Shown: positions 1 to 8,421, counted from the first letter of the stretch. The stretch is DNA of 43,883 nucleotides from Lachnospiraceae bacterium (GCA_021202635.1 JAJQCQ010000040.1:1-43883); one strand, 5' to 3'. Program-made: numbers and translations. The notes: a model not told the origin generated them from the sequence alone.

Positions 1-2
1 TC

Positions 3-1370
3 ACCAACACGCATGAACCGGAGACTACCGAGGTGAATGTGAAGAAAATCTGGGATGACGATGACAACCGTGACGGTGTCCGCGCGGATTTCCTGCATAT
101 TACTTTAAGCGGCTCGGATGGGAAAAGTTACGAAGCCGACCTGACCGAGGAAACCGGCTGGGCGGCTGTGATTACCAACCTGCCTGTGTATTTTAACCAC
201 GGGGAAGAGATCATCTATACCATTGCAGAGGATTACACGGCGCACTACGAGGCGGACCTTGTAACCACAGGGGACGGATATGGTTTTACCTTCATCAACA
301 CGCATGAGATTACAAAAACCAGCATCACGGTCACGAAGACCTGGGAGGATGCAGAAAACCAGGATGGCGTCCGCCCGGATGAGGTGGAAGTGGTTCTGAC
401 CGGTTCAGACGGCAGCCGCTATAGTGCGGTGCTTACGGAAGAAACTGGTTGGACTTATACATTCACAGATTTGCCAGTCTATTGGAATAAAGGCGATACG
501 ATTGATTATTCCCTGCAGGAGACTGCGGTGGACGGTTATTCCGATGAAGTGGTAAAGGGCGAGGATGGCTACAGCTTTACCGTAACCAACAACCATATTC
601 CGGCGGAGACGGATGTCGTGATCCGGAAGGTATGGGATGACGATGATAACCGCGACGGTATCCGCCCGAACAGCGTCCATGTGGTGCTGAACGGCTCGGA
701 CGGGAGCAGCTTCGAGGCAGACCTGACAAGGGAAAATGGTTTTGTAGCAGTTTTCACTGGCCTGCCGGTCTATTTCAACGAGGGCGAACAGATTGCATAT
801 ACCATCGAGGAAGAGGAAGTATCCGGGTATGAGTGTACGGTTGAGGCGGATGCGGATGGCTATACCTTTGTCATTACCAATAGCTATACCCCGCAGACGA
901 AGGATCTTACCGTCATTAAGCTCTGGGACGATGCGGAGGATAAGGACGGAATCCGCGCAGATGTTTCCCTTACCCTGCTCGGCTCCGATGGCATTGCGTA
1001 CGAGGGGACGATTGAAAAAGACGCAGAAGACCAGTCCTTTGTTTTCAGCGGGCTTCCGGTCTATTACAACGGCGGGCAGGAAATCATCTACACCCTGTTC
1101 GAAGCACCGATGGAGGGCTATACAAGCCTTATTGAAAAAGAGGAATCCGGCTTTATCGTGACCAACACGCATGAACCGGAGAAGACCCCGGAAACAGAAC
1201 CCGGTACGCCAGGATCCGGTACACCGGAAACTACAACGGCAGACAGTGTAGAGACCGGTGATAACACCAACCTCTGGCTTCCGGCCATGCTGGCGATCCT
1301 TTCCCTGGCGTGTGGCATGATTGCCGGGGTGAGTTTTTTCACAAGACGGAAGAACCGGCTGAAACGCTGA
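3..1370 (+). CDS. Cna-B repeat surface protein, C-terminal part (5' end outside window)
   Basis: This is the C-terminal 455 residues of a cell-wall-anchored adhesin; the frame is open to the window edge, so the first in-frame GTG at 33 is not the start. Four Cna-B domains follow each other, each opening with a K-x-W-x-D-x-x-x-x-x-D-G-x-R segment (near nt 33, 318, 616 and 904) and closing with a TNTH/TNSY/TNNH-like strand. A Pro/Thr/Glu spacer follows. The end is a sorting signal: VETGDN, a hydrophobic membrane segment and a basic RRKNRLKR tail. Cna-B domains form stalks that hold the ligand-binding region away from the cell. The class B-type sortase gene just downstream is the obvious partner. 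Family assignment is firm; ligand unknown. Confidence 0.9.
   Translation, partial: TNTHEPETTEVNVKKIWDDDDNRDGVRADFLHITLSGSDGKSYEADLTEETGWAAVITNLPVYFNHGEEIIYTIAEDYTAHYEADLVTTGDGYGFTFINTHEITKTSITVTKTWEDAENQDGVRPDEVEVVLTGSDGSRYSAVLTEETGWTYTFTDLPVYWNKGDTIDYSLQETAVDGYSDEVVKGEDGYSFTVTNNHIPAETDVVIRKVWDDDDNRDGIRPNSVHVVLNGSDGSSFEADLTRENGFVAVFTGLPVYFNEGEQIAYTIEEEEVSGYECTVEADADGYTFVITNSYTPQTKDLTVIKLWDDAEDKDGIRADVSLTLLGSDGIAYEGTIEKDAEDQSFVFSGLPVYYNGGQEIIYTLFEAPMEGYTSLIEKEESGFIVTNTHEPEKTPETEPGTPGSGTPETTTADSVETGDNTNLWLPAMLAILSLACGMIAGVSFFTRRKNRLKR
30..1178 (+). repeat. Four tandem Cna-B coding repeats (about 285-300 bp each)
   Basis: Four in-frame units begin near 33, 318, 616 and 904. Units 1 and 3 are the closest pair at DNA level (both have GGGATGACGATGA after the first Trp codon region). 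Such repeats can expand or contract by recombination, so repeat number may differ between strains. Confidence 0.8.
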
Positions 1371-1497
1371 TCCGGCATCTGCTCCAGATGTCTATGTTCC
1401 GGATGTCTGGGGCAGAGAAAACAGGTGATACCGACAAAAGGGGGAGTGAACCGTAAAGAAGCGGAAAGACATTCTGGTACTTGCAGTCTGCGTTATC

Positions 1498-2322
1498 GTG
1501 TTTTGCTTTTCCATCTGCATCCTGTTTGGATTCTGGCTGATGTACAAAAAAGCAAGGGATGAATACGCAGGCTTGAAAAGTTATACAGCAGAGGAAACGG
1601 AACTGCTTCCGGACAGCGAAGAAACCGAATGGGAAAATGAATCAGGAAACGGTGCCGGACGGGATACTATCACCGTGGATTTTGAAGCCCTGCGGGCAAT
1701 CAACCCGGATATCGTAGCCTGGATACGGATTGCCGGAACAGAAGTAGATTACCCGGTCGTACAGGGAGAAGACAACGGGTATTATCTGACGCATACCTTC
1801 ACCGGTGCGGAAAACTCCGCAGGCACCTTGTTCCTGGATTACCGGAACGCAGGGGATTTCACCGATTCGATCAGCATGATTTACGGTCATAACCGGAAAG
1901 ACGGCAGTATGTTCGGGAACCTGAAAGCGTTTCTGGATGAGGCGTACTTTAGCGAGCATGGGGAGATACAGCTGTATCTTCCCTCCGGGCTGCGGATTTA
2001 TCAGATCACTGCCTGCGAAAAAATTAGTGCGAGCGACGGACTTTATCAGTTTTATGGCAGTGATTTTGCGGAGAATGGTGAAAACTCAGAAAGTAACATT
2101 ATCGTAGAGCAGGATACAGGGCAGGAAGTGGAATCCGGGTGGCAGGAGAATACAGAGGACGGTGATGCGGAAAAAACGTTGGAAAACAGTTCGGAGCAGG
2201 AGGTTAGGCTGGCTGAAGATAGCGGGCAGGAGCAGAAAACGAAGGAACTGATTTTATCCACCTGTACTTCGGATTCGGATACCAGGCTTATCATAAGAGG
2301 GGAGCTGACAGGAGCGGAATAA
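1498..2322 (+). CDS. srtB: Class B sortase (membrane-anchored transpeptidase)
   Basis: The enzyme would cleave sorting signals and link proteins to peptidoglycan at the outer face of the membrane. The N-terminus is one membrane segment. His131 lies in IYGHN, Cys256 in LSTCTSD and Arg263 in TRLIIRG, the sortase B triad. Residues about 185-248 are a Glu/Ser/Gln-rich insertion where the family normally has ordered core just before the Cys strand. The listed start is a GTG inside the hydrophobic segment. The frame is open upstream to a TGA at 1447, and an ideal ribosome site (GGGGGAG, 1440-1446) points to codon 1453, which is GTA rather than ATG or GTG. The gene follows the Cna-B gene, its probable substrate. 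Family certain, start uncertain. Confidence 0.88.
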   Translation: MFCFSICILFGFWLMYKKARDEYAGLKSYTAEETELLPDSEETEWENESGNGAGRDTITVDFEALRAINPDIVAWIRIAGTEVDYPVVQGEDNGYYLTHTFTGAENSAGTLFLDYRNAGDFTDSISMIYGHNRKDGSMFGNLKAFLDEAYFSEHGEIQLYLPSGLRIYQITACEKISASDGLYQFYGSDFAENGENSESNIIVEQDTGQEVESGWQENTEDGDAEKTLENSSEQEVRLAEDSGQEQKTKELILSTCTSDSDTRLIIRGELTGAE

Positions 2323-2364
2323 GAAAACAGAAATATTTTTAAAATGAAAAAAAGGTTTTACTGT

Positions 2365-2445
2365 AATCCCTCCCTACCGTTTACGCTATAGACAGATAAG
2401 CGAAATATAGTTTTCTAGTCAGATAGAGTAAACGGAGGAGGGATT
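2365..2445. repeat. Long inverted repeat, about 80 nt
   Basis: Arms 2365-2384 and 2428-2445 are complementary with a 2-nt bulge (AATCCCTCC and CCGTTTAC against GTAAACGG and GGAGGGATT), and weaker pairing continues inward through GCTATAGACAG/AGTCAGATAG. There is no long T tract after it. It could be a transcript hairpin, a tiny mobile element or a recombination site. Confidence 0.55.
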
Positions 2446-2649
2446 TACGCGATGCTTAAAAATTTGGATGACTTTCCAGAATGACATGGGTAAGATGAGC
2501 TTATTTCATTGACAAAGATATTAAGGAAAAAATAAGCTTTGTTAAGAAAAAGATGTGAGAAATTTAAAACAGCTGCTTATATAATTGAAAATTAGTATAG
2601 GCAAAATTATTTTATAGCGCTTGCAAGGAAGTACGGAGAAAGGCGGAGC

Positions 2650-2790
2650 ATGATGAGAAAGCACAGAAAGAGAAGCGAAAGATATTACCAAATCCTTGAA
2701 CGGATATTTGATACACTGCTTTGGATTATCGCTTTTTTGCAAGGCCTGGATGCTTTATGCTTGTTTGGGAATTATGTTATCAGGTGGTAA
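2650..2790 (+). CDS. Small membrane protein, 46 aa, unrecognised
   Basis: A short ORF starts at ATG 2650 behind a good ribosome site (GGAGAAAGGCGGAGC). It has a strongly basic N-terminus (MMRKHRKRSERYY) and a hydrophobic, Trp/Leu-rich stretch of about 20 residues, which fits a single-pass small membrane protein. It lies between the sortase gene and the next hypothetical gene, in an AT-rich gap. I do not recognise a family. A random ORF is possible, but the ribosome site and the basic-plus-hydrophobic layout favour a real gene. Confidence 0.4.
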   Translation: MMRKHRKRSERYYQILERIFDTLLWIIAFLQGLDALCLFGNYVIRW

Positions 2791-2853
2791 AACATATTGT
2801 TCAGAAAGGTATGATCTGAACGTATAGTAAACGGCACAGAAAGCGGGCAATGT

Positions 2854-3411
2854 ATGAAAAGAGAGAATTCTAAAATACGGATCGTACTTACGGCATTAGT
2901 GACGATGGTTGTGATAGGATGTATTATGTATATTATATTGGCGGCAGGTGATCCGACAGCAAGGGTTATCACGCTGAAAGATGGAGCGGAGATGGCAGAT
3001 TTTGTATATTACAACGTTTACGGCAATGGAAAAGTGAGAAAAACGGGCGAATTCAAGGCGGATGATACTGCAAGGTTTTACACGGCAGACATTGATTGCT
3101 TTTCATCGGACGTAGTGGATGGAAAGGTAAAGAACACGCTGATGAATATTGTTCTAACGGATGAATCTGGTGATATCACGGAGGCAGACACAGCTATGGC
3201 TTCACTTATGCAGCTGCTGGCGGGTGAGATTGATCACGATATATTATCAGCTGTAATTATTGAAGACAAAGGGCAGTATTTTGTCTGGGTGGAACTAAAT
3301 ACAAACTGGTCATCTCCCTGTGAGTTATATCAGTATAATGAGGAAGAAAACACCATAGAAATGATTGGGAAATGGGATGGTGTGGATTTGATTGGAATTT
3401 CAGTTGCATAA
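2854..3411 (+). CDS. Hypothetical membrane-anchored extracytoplasmic protein, 185 aa
   Basis: Residues 8-31 form a hydrophobic signal-anchor after a basic start (MKRENSKIR). The remaining 155 residues are polar and acidic with alternating strand-like segments and would lie outside the membrane. No catalytic motif or family is recognised. The ribosome site before ATG 2854 is weak (AAGCGGGCAATGT), but no better start keeps the signal-anchor. A rho-independent terminator follows closely (3437-3476), so this gene probably ends the surface-protein transcription unit that includes the sortase. It may be a cell-envelope accessory of the adhesin/sortase module; this is inference from position only. 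Confidence 0.6.
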   Translation: MKRENSKIRIVLTALVTMVVIGCIMYIILAAGDPTARVITLKDGAEMADFVYYNVYGNGKVRKTGEFKADDTARFYTADIDCFSSDVVDGKVKNTLMNIVLTDESGDITEADTAMASLMQLLAGEIDHDILSAVIIEDKGQYFVWVELNTNWSSPCELYQYNEEENTIEMIGKWDGVDLIGISVA

Positions 3412-3436
3412 TTGGTCTTGATAAAACCTGGTGTGG

Positions 3437-3476
3437 CGGACAGAGCGAAAAGAAGCTTTTGTCCGTCTTTTTTTAT
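3437..3476 (+). terminator. Rho-independent terminator
   Basis: A stem of CGGACAGAGC against GCTTTTGTCCG (one bulged base) is followed by TCTTTTTTT. It closes the unit ending at 3411. Confidence 0.75.
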
Positions 3477-3588
3477 TTATATAGTAAGGTGAAGGTGTAT
3501 GATTTGATTGGATATGCAAAAAGGTATAAGGAAAGATAGCGCGGATGAAGCAAATGAACAGAAAAGCGTAAGGCAAACAACAGAGAAA

Positions 3589-3801
3589 CAATATATAGAA
3601 GAAAATCAGTTGACGTCAACAAAATCTTGCGTTACTATACCCTCGAAAGCTGATTTGATTCATCCCAAACGGATGGATGAGGGGATTTTATCCCGGCGGT
3701 TCTGGCCGGGAGAGAAATTTGGAAATCGTTTTGTGTTTCATGAAAAGTAAAGAGAGATTTCGGTAAAGCATTCAGGAAGGTGGTTTCTGAGTGCTTTTTT
3801 C
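3589..3801 (+). promoter_or_regulatory. Leader element copy 1: promoter, two hairpins and attenuator before ssb
   Basis: CAATATATAG lies at 3589-3598, a -35 TTGACG at 3610-3615 and, after 17 bp, a -10 TACTAT at 3633-3638. The expected transcript has hairpin P1 (TTCATCC near 3659, closed by GGATGGA at 3671-3677, with CGG at the loop edge), a conserved GATTTTAT, hairpin P2 (3691-3711, TCCCGGC paired with GCCGGGA) and a terminator at 3765-3801 (11-bp stem AAAGCATTCAG/CTGAGTGCTTT, then T6). The ssb start is 122 nt after the terminator, so ssb expression should need read-through. Copies 2 and 3 have the same order, spacing and box sequences. Confidence 0.75.
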
Positions 3802-3922
3802 TTTGCCCAAAATCAGGGAACACGGGAAAATCAGGAAGGAAGGCTGCAGGCATTTACAGGCTTTCAGAAAATTTGGTTATGGGATATAGCCGTTGTTCAG
3901 ACAGGAAAAGGAGGAGACACAG

Positions 3923-4555
3923 ATGAATAAGGTGATCTTAATGGGACGTCTGGTGGACGACCCGGAAATTTATGATTCAGCCGATGGAGATGCGATAGGC
4001 CTGGCAAAATTCCGCCTGGCTGTGGACCGCAGGTTTAAAAAGAGGAATGATGATGTGACGGCGGATTTTTTCAACTGCGTGGCGTTTGGACGCTGCGCGG
4101 AATTTACCGACCAGTACCTTCGCAAAGCAGTCAAAATTGTCCTTGTCGGCAGGATTGAGAACTACAGCTACACCAACAACGATGGGAAAAAGGTCTATGG
4201 GACCCAGATTATTGCGGAGGAGTTTGACTTTGCTGAGAGTAAGGCCGCCTCGCAGAGCAGCCAGGGAAACCAGGATGACCCAGGTTACCGCGCCCCGGAC
4301 ACTGGCAGCGGACGTCAGCAGCTCAGACAGTCTGCCGGAAAGACAGCGTCTGCAGACGGTGCTTCCGCGTCGCGGAGGTCTTCTGCCGGGGCAAGCCGGA
4401 AGGGCAGTGTGCAGGCGGATGCTTCAAATGGTAACGGAAGTGGACGGAACAGGCGGCAGGGCAGCGGACGCCGGTCAGCAGCGAATGAGAACCGGACGCC
4501 GATTGATGACCGTTTCGATGATGTGGATGAGCTGGATGAACTGCCGTTCCAGTAA
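3923..4555 (+). CDS. ssb: Single-stranded DNA-binding protein (element-encoded)
   Basis: It coats single-stranded DNA during replication, repair or conjugal transfer of the element. Residues 1 to about 105 are the OB fold, starting MNKVILMGRL and including FFNCVAFG and KIVLVGRIENYSY. A long disordered Ser/Gly/Arg/Gln tail follows, and the protein ends DELDELPF-Q, the acidic tip that recruits partner enzymes. At 210 aa it is longer than many chromosomal SSBs because of the tail. ATG 3923 is chosen because AAAAGGAGGA precedes it and the OB fold starts there; an upstream in-frame ATG at 3893 adds ten unsupported residues. It is the first gene behind leader copy 1 and is followed by the genes at 4609 and 5304. 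Confidence 0.92.
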   Translation: MNKVILMGRLVDDPEIYDSADGDAIGLAKFRLAVDRRFKKRNDDVTADFFNCVAFGRCAEFTDQYLRKAVKIVLVGRIENYSYTNNDGKKVYGTQIIAEEFDFAESKAASQSSQGNQDDPGYRAPDTGSGRQQLRQSAGKTASADGASASRRSSAGASRKGSVQADASNGNGSGRNRRQGSGRRSAANENRTPIDDRFDDVDELDELPFQ

Positions 4556-4608
4556 GCACGGTATGGCTGGGGCAGCACTGTACCAGCCAGGCGTAAGAAA
4601 AGGAGAAC

Positions 4609-5307
4609 ATGATGGATGATGTAAAAAAATGGGTCAGGAATAACAGGAAAATTTTTGTGGCGTCGGTACTGGCTGGATTCATACTGACGCCTCTTTTATG
4701 GCCATTTTTTCTGGGGATTATTTACAATACGCTGTCCCTGGCCGGGCCGGTGTTCCTTATCCTTGCCGGCCTGAAGATGCCGTGGGCTGCTTTTCAGGCG
4801 CAGCGGCAGGAGACAGGCGGCGCAGGAGATGCAGGAACCAAGCAGAACGGACGGGAAGCAGATATGGATATAGAGACGGCTGATAACAATAACAGGAAAG
4901 GAGCGGGAGACTTTGAACAGGAAGAGACAGCAGGGCAGACAACCCGCCGTGCGGATGGGGCGGAAGCGGATGTGTCAGGACATCCGGAAAGCACATCCGG
5001 CGGCGAAAGGGGCCGGGAGAAGGCGGACACATTCTGGAATGAGGATGGGGAAGGCCGCATAATCGGGCTTCTTGGAAAGGCTTTGAAAGAAGGCGGCTAT
5101 GGCATCTCAGTTACGCCCGACGGGATGTGTTACAAGATTACGCCGGATGGCACGGCGCGGATTGGCGCGCTTAAGGGTTATCCGGGCAGCCATGCGGCAG
5201 TCGTGGAGCGGCTGAAAACGGCGGGCTATGCCATAAAATGCAGCGTGAAAGGGAAATACCTCCATATCTTCCCCGGTCGGGGAAAGCATGCGGGGGTGTC
5301 TCTATGA
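4609..5307 (+). CDS. Hypothetical two-pass membrane protein, 232 aa
   Basis: Two hydrophobic segments lie at about residues 14-36 and 39-58, joined by a short turn. Then comes a Gln/Glu/Asp/Gly-rich disordered region (residues 65-145). A small C-terminal domain follows (about 150-225; GLLGKALKEGGYGISVTPDG, then TARIGALKGYPG). ATG 4609 (or the next codon, 4612) follows AAAGGAGA. The stop overlaps the start of the helicase gene (ATGA at 5304-5307), so the two are translationally coupled. I do not recognise the family. Being between ssb and a helicase suggests a part in element DNA processing at the membrane, but that is inference. Confidence 0.7.
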   Translation: MMDDVKKWVRNNRKIFVASVLAGFILTPLLWPFFLGIIYNTLSLAGPVFLILAGLKMPWAAFQAQRQETGGAGDAGTKQNGREADMDIETADNNNRKGAGDFEQEETAGQTTRRADGAEADVSGHPESTSGGERGREKADTFWNEDGEGRIIGLLGKALKEGGYGISVTPDGMCYKITPDGTARIGALKGYPGSHAAVVERLKTAGYAIKCSVKGKYLHIFPGRGKHAGVSL

Positions 5308-7529
5308 GCAGGATTGAATGCACACCGACCGGCAGGATTTATTACAATGCGGAGAACGGCTACACGGTGGCTGCTTTCCTGACGGAGGAGGAACTTCCGG
5401 AGAAAGTAAGGAGATCCGGGGATATGCCCGGCTCCCTCAAAGCGGTCGGCGAGGAACTCCCGGGCGAGGCCGGCATCACGCTGGAACTGGAAGGGGTCTG
5501 GAAAAATACCGGTTATGGGATGCAGTTTGCCGTGAAAAGCTTCCAGGTCAAACTGCCGACCACATCTGAGGGCATCTGTAAATACCTGTCCTCCGGCCTG
5601 ATCAAAGGGATTGGCCCGGTGACGGCCGGGCGGATCGTGGAGCGGTTTGGGGAAGACACGTTCCGGGTTTTTGAAGAGGAGCCGGAACGCCTGCTTGAAG
5701 TCCGCGGCATCACACAGACGAAGCTTTCGGAGATGGCAGATGGTTATAAGAAAAGCATAGCGGTGCGGGAACTGATGGTTTACCTGGCGCCGATGGGGGC
5801 GACGCCGAGGATGGTGTCGCTTATCCAGGAACGTTTTGGCAGCGCAGCGGTGGGCATCGTGAAAACAGACCCTTACCGCCTTTGCGAGGTGAAAGGGTTC
5901 GGCTTTCTGACGGTTGACCCGATTGCGGTGAAAAGCCGGGATTTCCGGGCGGACGACCCGGGGCGTATCCGGGCGGCCATCCGTTACGTGTTAAGCGAGG
6001 CAGAAGGGGAAGGCCATCTGTTTCTGTATGCCACGGAGATTGTGGAGCGGGTCAGCCTCCTGCTGAACCACAAAAACCGCTATGGGACTGTCACGGACAA
6101 GGCAATTAAGGACGCCGGAAATGAGATGGTGTATCAGGACAGGGAGCTGGTTGCAGGCGGCGGGAGCAGTGTCTATGCCAAAAAGGCGTATGAGGCTGAG
6201 GCAGAGGCGGCGCGCCACCTGGCGCGACTTGCCCGCTTCCAGCCGAAGCCGGTAGAGATTGAACCTTATCTGAAACGGGCGGAGAAAAAGACGGGGATTG
6301 TGCCGGATGAGAAACAGCGGGAAGCCGTCCGCATGGTTTTCCGGAATGGCGTCAGTATCATTACCGGAGGCCCCGGCCGCGGGAAGACGACGGTCATTAA
6401 GCTGATCATTGAAGTGCAGGAGGCAATCTGCCATGATGCGTTGATCCTCCTCTGTGCACCGACCGGGAGGGCACGCCGGAAAATGTTTGAAAGTACGGGC
6501 TACCCGGCACTGACAATCCATAAAGCCCTGAACCTGACCGGTGAGGCGGGGGAGGAAGCGTGGAATGAAAGAGGGATGCTCTCCGACGACCTGGTCGTGG
6601 CGGATGAATCCAGTATGCTTGACATGCACCTGGCCTGCCAGCTGTTCCGTTCGGTCAAAGCAGGGGCACGCCTGGTACTGGTAGGCGACCAGGACCAGAT
6701 CCAGTCCGTGGGGCCGGGAGCTGTCTTCCGGGAGCTGATTGCGTCCGGAGTGATCCCGGTGGTTACGCTGGATACCTGTTTCCGCCAGGGGGAACACTCG
6801 ACAATCAGCGGAAATGCGGACCGGATCAACCAGGGCGATACGCATTTAAAGCAGGATGATTCCTTCCGTATTTATACGGTGACGGATGATGAGGCTGCTG
6901 CGGAAAAGATCAGTGAGGTATATAGGGCGGAATGGGCTGCGCACGGGAAGAACGCGGATGAAATCCAGGTTCTGTCGCCTTTAAAAAAAGACACGCTTGC
7001 CGGGGCGGACGCGCTGAACCAGGTTTTGCGGGAGATCGTCAACCCGGTATCACCAGGGAAACAGCAGGTGAAGCACGGCGGAAGAATTTTCCAGGTGGGC
7101 GATAAGGTGATGCAGCTGCAAAATGCGGACGACGTCGCCAACGGTGACACGGGGACGGTGACGCGGATCACGCGCGATGGCGGGAAGTACAGCATGGAAG
7201 TGGATTTTGGCGACGGGCGCAGGATTGCCTATAAACCGGACGACAGCTGGCCGCTGACACACGCCTATGCGATGACCGTCCACAAAGCGCAGGGCTCGGA
7301 GTACGACACAGTCATCCTGCCGATGCTGCCCTGTTTCCGCCGGATGCTCCGGAGGAATATTTTCTACACCGCCGTCACGCGGGCAAAGAAAAAAGTGATA
7401 CTCATCGGCAGCCGGAAAGCTATCTATATGGCAATCAAAATCAACGACACCCAGAAAAGGAATACAATGCTTAGCTATAGAGTGCGCGATGCGTTCCAGA
7501 AAATGGAAAAATACCGCGATGCGGCGTAA
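5304..7529 (+). CDS. recD2: RecD2-type ATP-dependent DNA helicase (SF1B)
   Basis: A 5'-3' DNA helicase of the RecD2/TraA-helicase type, 741 aa. The N-terminal region has helix-hairpin-helix motifs (GIGPVTAGRIVERFG and VRGITQTKLSEMA). Walker A is GGPGRGKT at residues 355-362, followed by the DESSMLD Walker B segment, LVGDQDQIQSVGPG (motif III), and near the C-terminus YAMTVHKAQGSEYDTV and FYTAVTRAKKKV (motifs V/VI). The Walker A has Arg where GTGKT is usual. ATG 5304 is chosen because it overlaps the previous stop and the conserved N-terminus begins there; a longer frame from 5238 runs through the preceding gene. It sits with ssb behind leader copy 1 and probably serves element replication or transfer. 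Confidence 0.9.
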   Translation: MSRIECTPTGRIYYNAENGYTVAAFLTEEELPEKVRRSGDMPGSLKAVGEELPGEAGITLELEGVWKNTGYGMQFAVKSFQVKLPTTSEGICKYLSSGLIKGIGPVTAGRIVERFGEDTFRVFEEEPERLLEVRGITQTKLSEMADGYKKSIAVRELMVYLAPMGATPRMVSLIQERFGSAAVGIVKTDPYRLCEVKGFGFLTVDPIAVKSRDFRADDPGRIRAAIRYVLSEAEGEGHLFLYATEIVERVSLLLNHKNRYGTVTDKAIKDAGNEMVYQDRELVAGGGSSVYAKKAYEAEAEAARHLARLARFQPKPVEIEPYLKRAEKKTGIVPDEKQREAVRMVFRNGVSIITGGPGRGKTTVIKLIIEVQEAICHDALILLCAPTGRARRKMFESTGYPALTIHKALNLTGEAGEEAWNERGMLSDDLVVADESSMLDMHLACQLFRSVKAGARLVLVGDQDQIQSVGPGAVFRELIASGVIPVVTLDTCFRQGEHSTISGNADRINQGDTHLKQDDSFRIYTVTDDEAAAEKISEVYRAEWAAHGKNADEIQVLSPLKKDTLAGADALNQVLREIVNPVSPGKQQVKHGGRIFQVGDKVMQLQNADDVANGDTGTVTRITRDGGKYSMEVDFGDGRRIAYKPDDSWPLTHAYAMTVHKAQGSEYDTVILPMLPCFRRMLRRNIFYTAVTRAKKKVILIGSRKAIYMAIKINDTQKRNTMLSYRVRDAFQKMEKYRDAA

Positions 7530-7591
7530 GACGGTTAGCAGAGAAGGATGTGGGCCAGGACTGGCCTGGAACAAAGGAAAAGGAGAAAAAG

Positions 7592-7687
7592 ATGTTTACG
7601 ATTATTTCAAAGAAAAAATATGACCGGGAGAAGAGACGTCTGGAACTGAGCCAGATGGTGCTGAAGGATAAGGAAAAGGCACTGTAA
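7592..7687 (+). pseudogene. N-terminal piece of an interrupted coiled-coil protein
   Basis: ATG 7592 follows a good ribosome site (AAAGGAGAAAAAG) and encodes 31 charged, helical residues (MFTIISKKKYDREKRRLELS) before a TAA at 7685. The same frame continues open after the TAA straight into the ORF at 7766 with further coiled-coil sequence (EEAASRLFLETENLELKRQL). This looks like one gene (7592-8080) split by a single stop codon. Confidence 0.6.
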
Positions 7688-7765
7688 GAGGAAGCGGCAT
7701 CACGGCTGTTCCTTGAGACAGAGAACCTGGAACTGAAACGGCAGCTTTCCGAGCAGGAGCGGCGT

Positions 7766-8080
7766 ATGGACTGCCTGGAGGACCGGGTGCGCGCGGAACT
7801 CTGGCAGAAGATACATGCGATCCTGACGGAGCCGGGAAAAGATGGGAAAAAGTATCCGGAGCGCTGCGGCTGCTACCGGAACCCGGATACAGGGAACTGG
7901 GAAGTGGTGCTCGGCTGCAGCTTTTATGACGGGGAAGATGCAGAGCGGGTGGTATTTACAAATCAGAAGGACGCGCACCTTTATTATTCGCTGCTCCGTG
8001 CATTTGAGCAGTACCCCTGGACCCCGGCCGGCTCAGATGATTTTTGGGATGGTGCGCCGGAACTGGAGGATGCGGCATGA
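7766..8080 (+). CDS. Hypothetical protein, C-terminal part of an interrupted gene, 104 aa
   Basis: The product starts with the tail of a coiled coil (MDCLEDRVRAELWQKIHAIL), then a compact domain with a CGCYRNPDTGNWEVVLGCSFYDG core and an acidic C-terminus. It is in frame with the piece at 7592 after one TAA. However, AGGAG at 7755-7759 lies six bases before ATG 7766, so it could also be made alone by internal initiation. Its stop overlaps the start of the next gene (ATGA, 8077-8080). The family is not recognised. It belongs to the unit led by ssb. Confidence 0.6.
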   Translation: MDCLEDRVRAELWQKIHAILTEPGKDGKKYPERCGCYRNPDTGNWEVVLGCSFYDGEDAERVVFTNQKDAHLYYSLLRAFEQYPWTPAGSDDFWDGAPELEDAA

Positions 8081-8388
8081 AGAAAGCAATATCGCCTGAG
8101 ACGGCAGATGCCTTTACTGACAGCATGAATATGAGCGCTTTCTTTGAAAAAGCTGCAGGAGAATTTTGCCTTCCGGTAAGCAGAGATACCATATTTGACT
8201 GCCGGAAGATCACAGTTGCGTCGGATATCATAAGGCGCTGGTACGGCACAGTGGAGCATAAGCACGGCAAAGCGTACCTTGCGGAACTGACGCGCTATCT
8301 GCTGCTGTGCGGGCCAAAAGAAAACAAAGAACTGAAAGACGGGGAGATAGAGATTACCAAGGGATTTTTGGTAAATCCAGTGAAATAG
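8077..8388 (+). CDS. Hypothetical protein, 103 aa
   Basis: A small soluble protein, MKKAISPETADAFTDSMNMS onward, probably mainly helical, with no membrane segment and no recognised motif. The start at 8077 overlaps the previous stop by ATGA, which indicates translational coupling; a longer frame from 8044 lies inside the upstream gene. A terminator and a block of strong hairpins (8403-8603) come directly after it, so it may end the ssb-led transcription unit. Confidence 0.6.
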   Translation: MKKAISPETADAFTDSMNMSAFFEKAAGEFCLPVSRDTIFDCRKITVASDIIRRWYGTVEHKHGKAYLAELTRYLLLCGPKENKELKDGEIEITKGFLVNPVK

Positions 8389-8421
8389 GTTTGCAGCGTA
8401 TGGCCACGGAATCTGCGTGGC

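Noticed and set aside
30-1178. Cna-B coding repeats as a CRISPR or satellite
   Set aside because: The period is about 285-300 bp, in frame, and fully explained by protein domains.
3508-3750. 80-aa open frame before ssb
   Set aside because: It spans the leader copy 1 promoter and hairpins and has no ribosome site; the conserved noncoding signals explain the region better.
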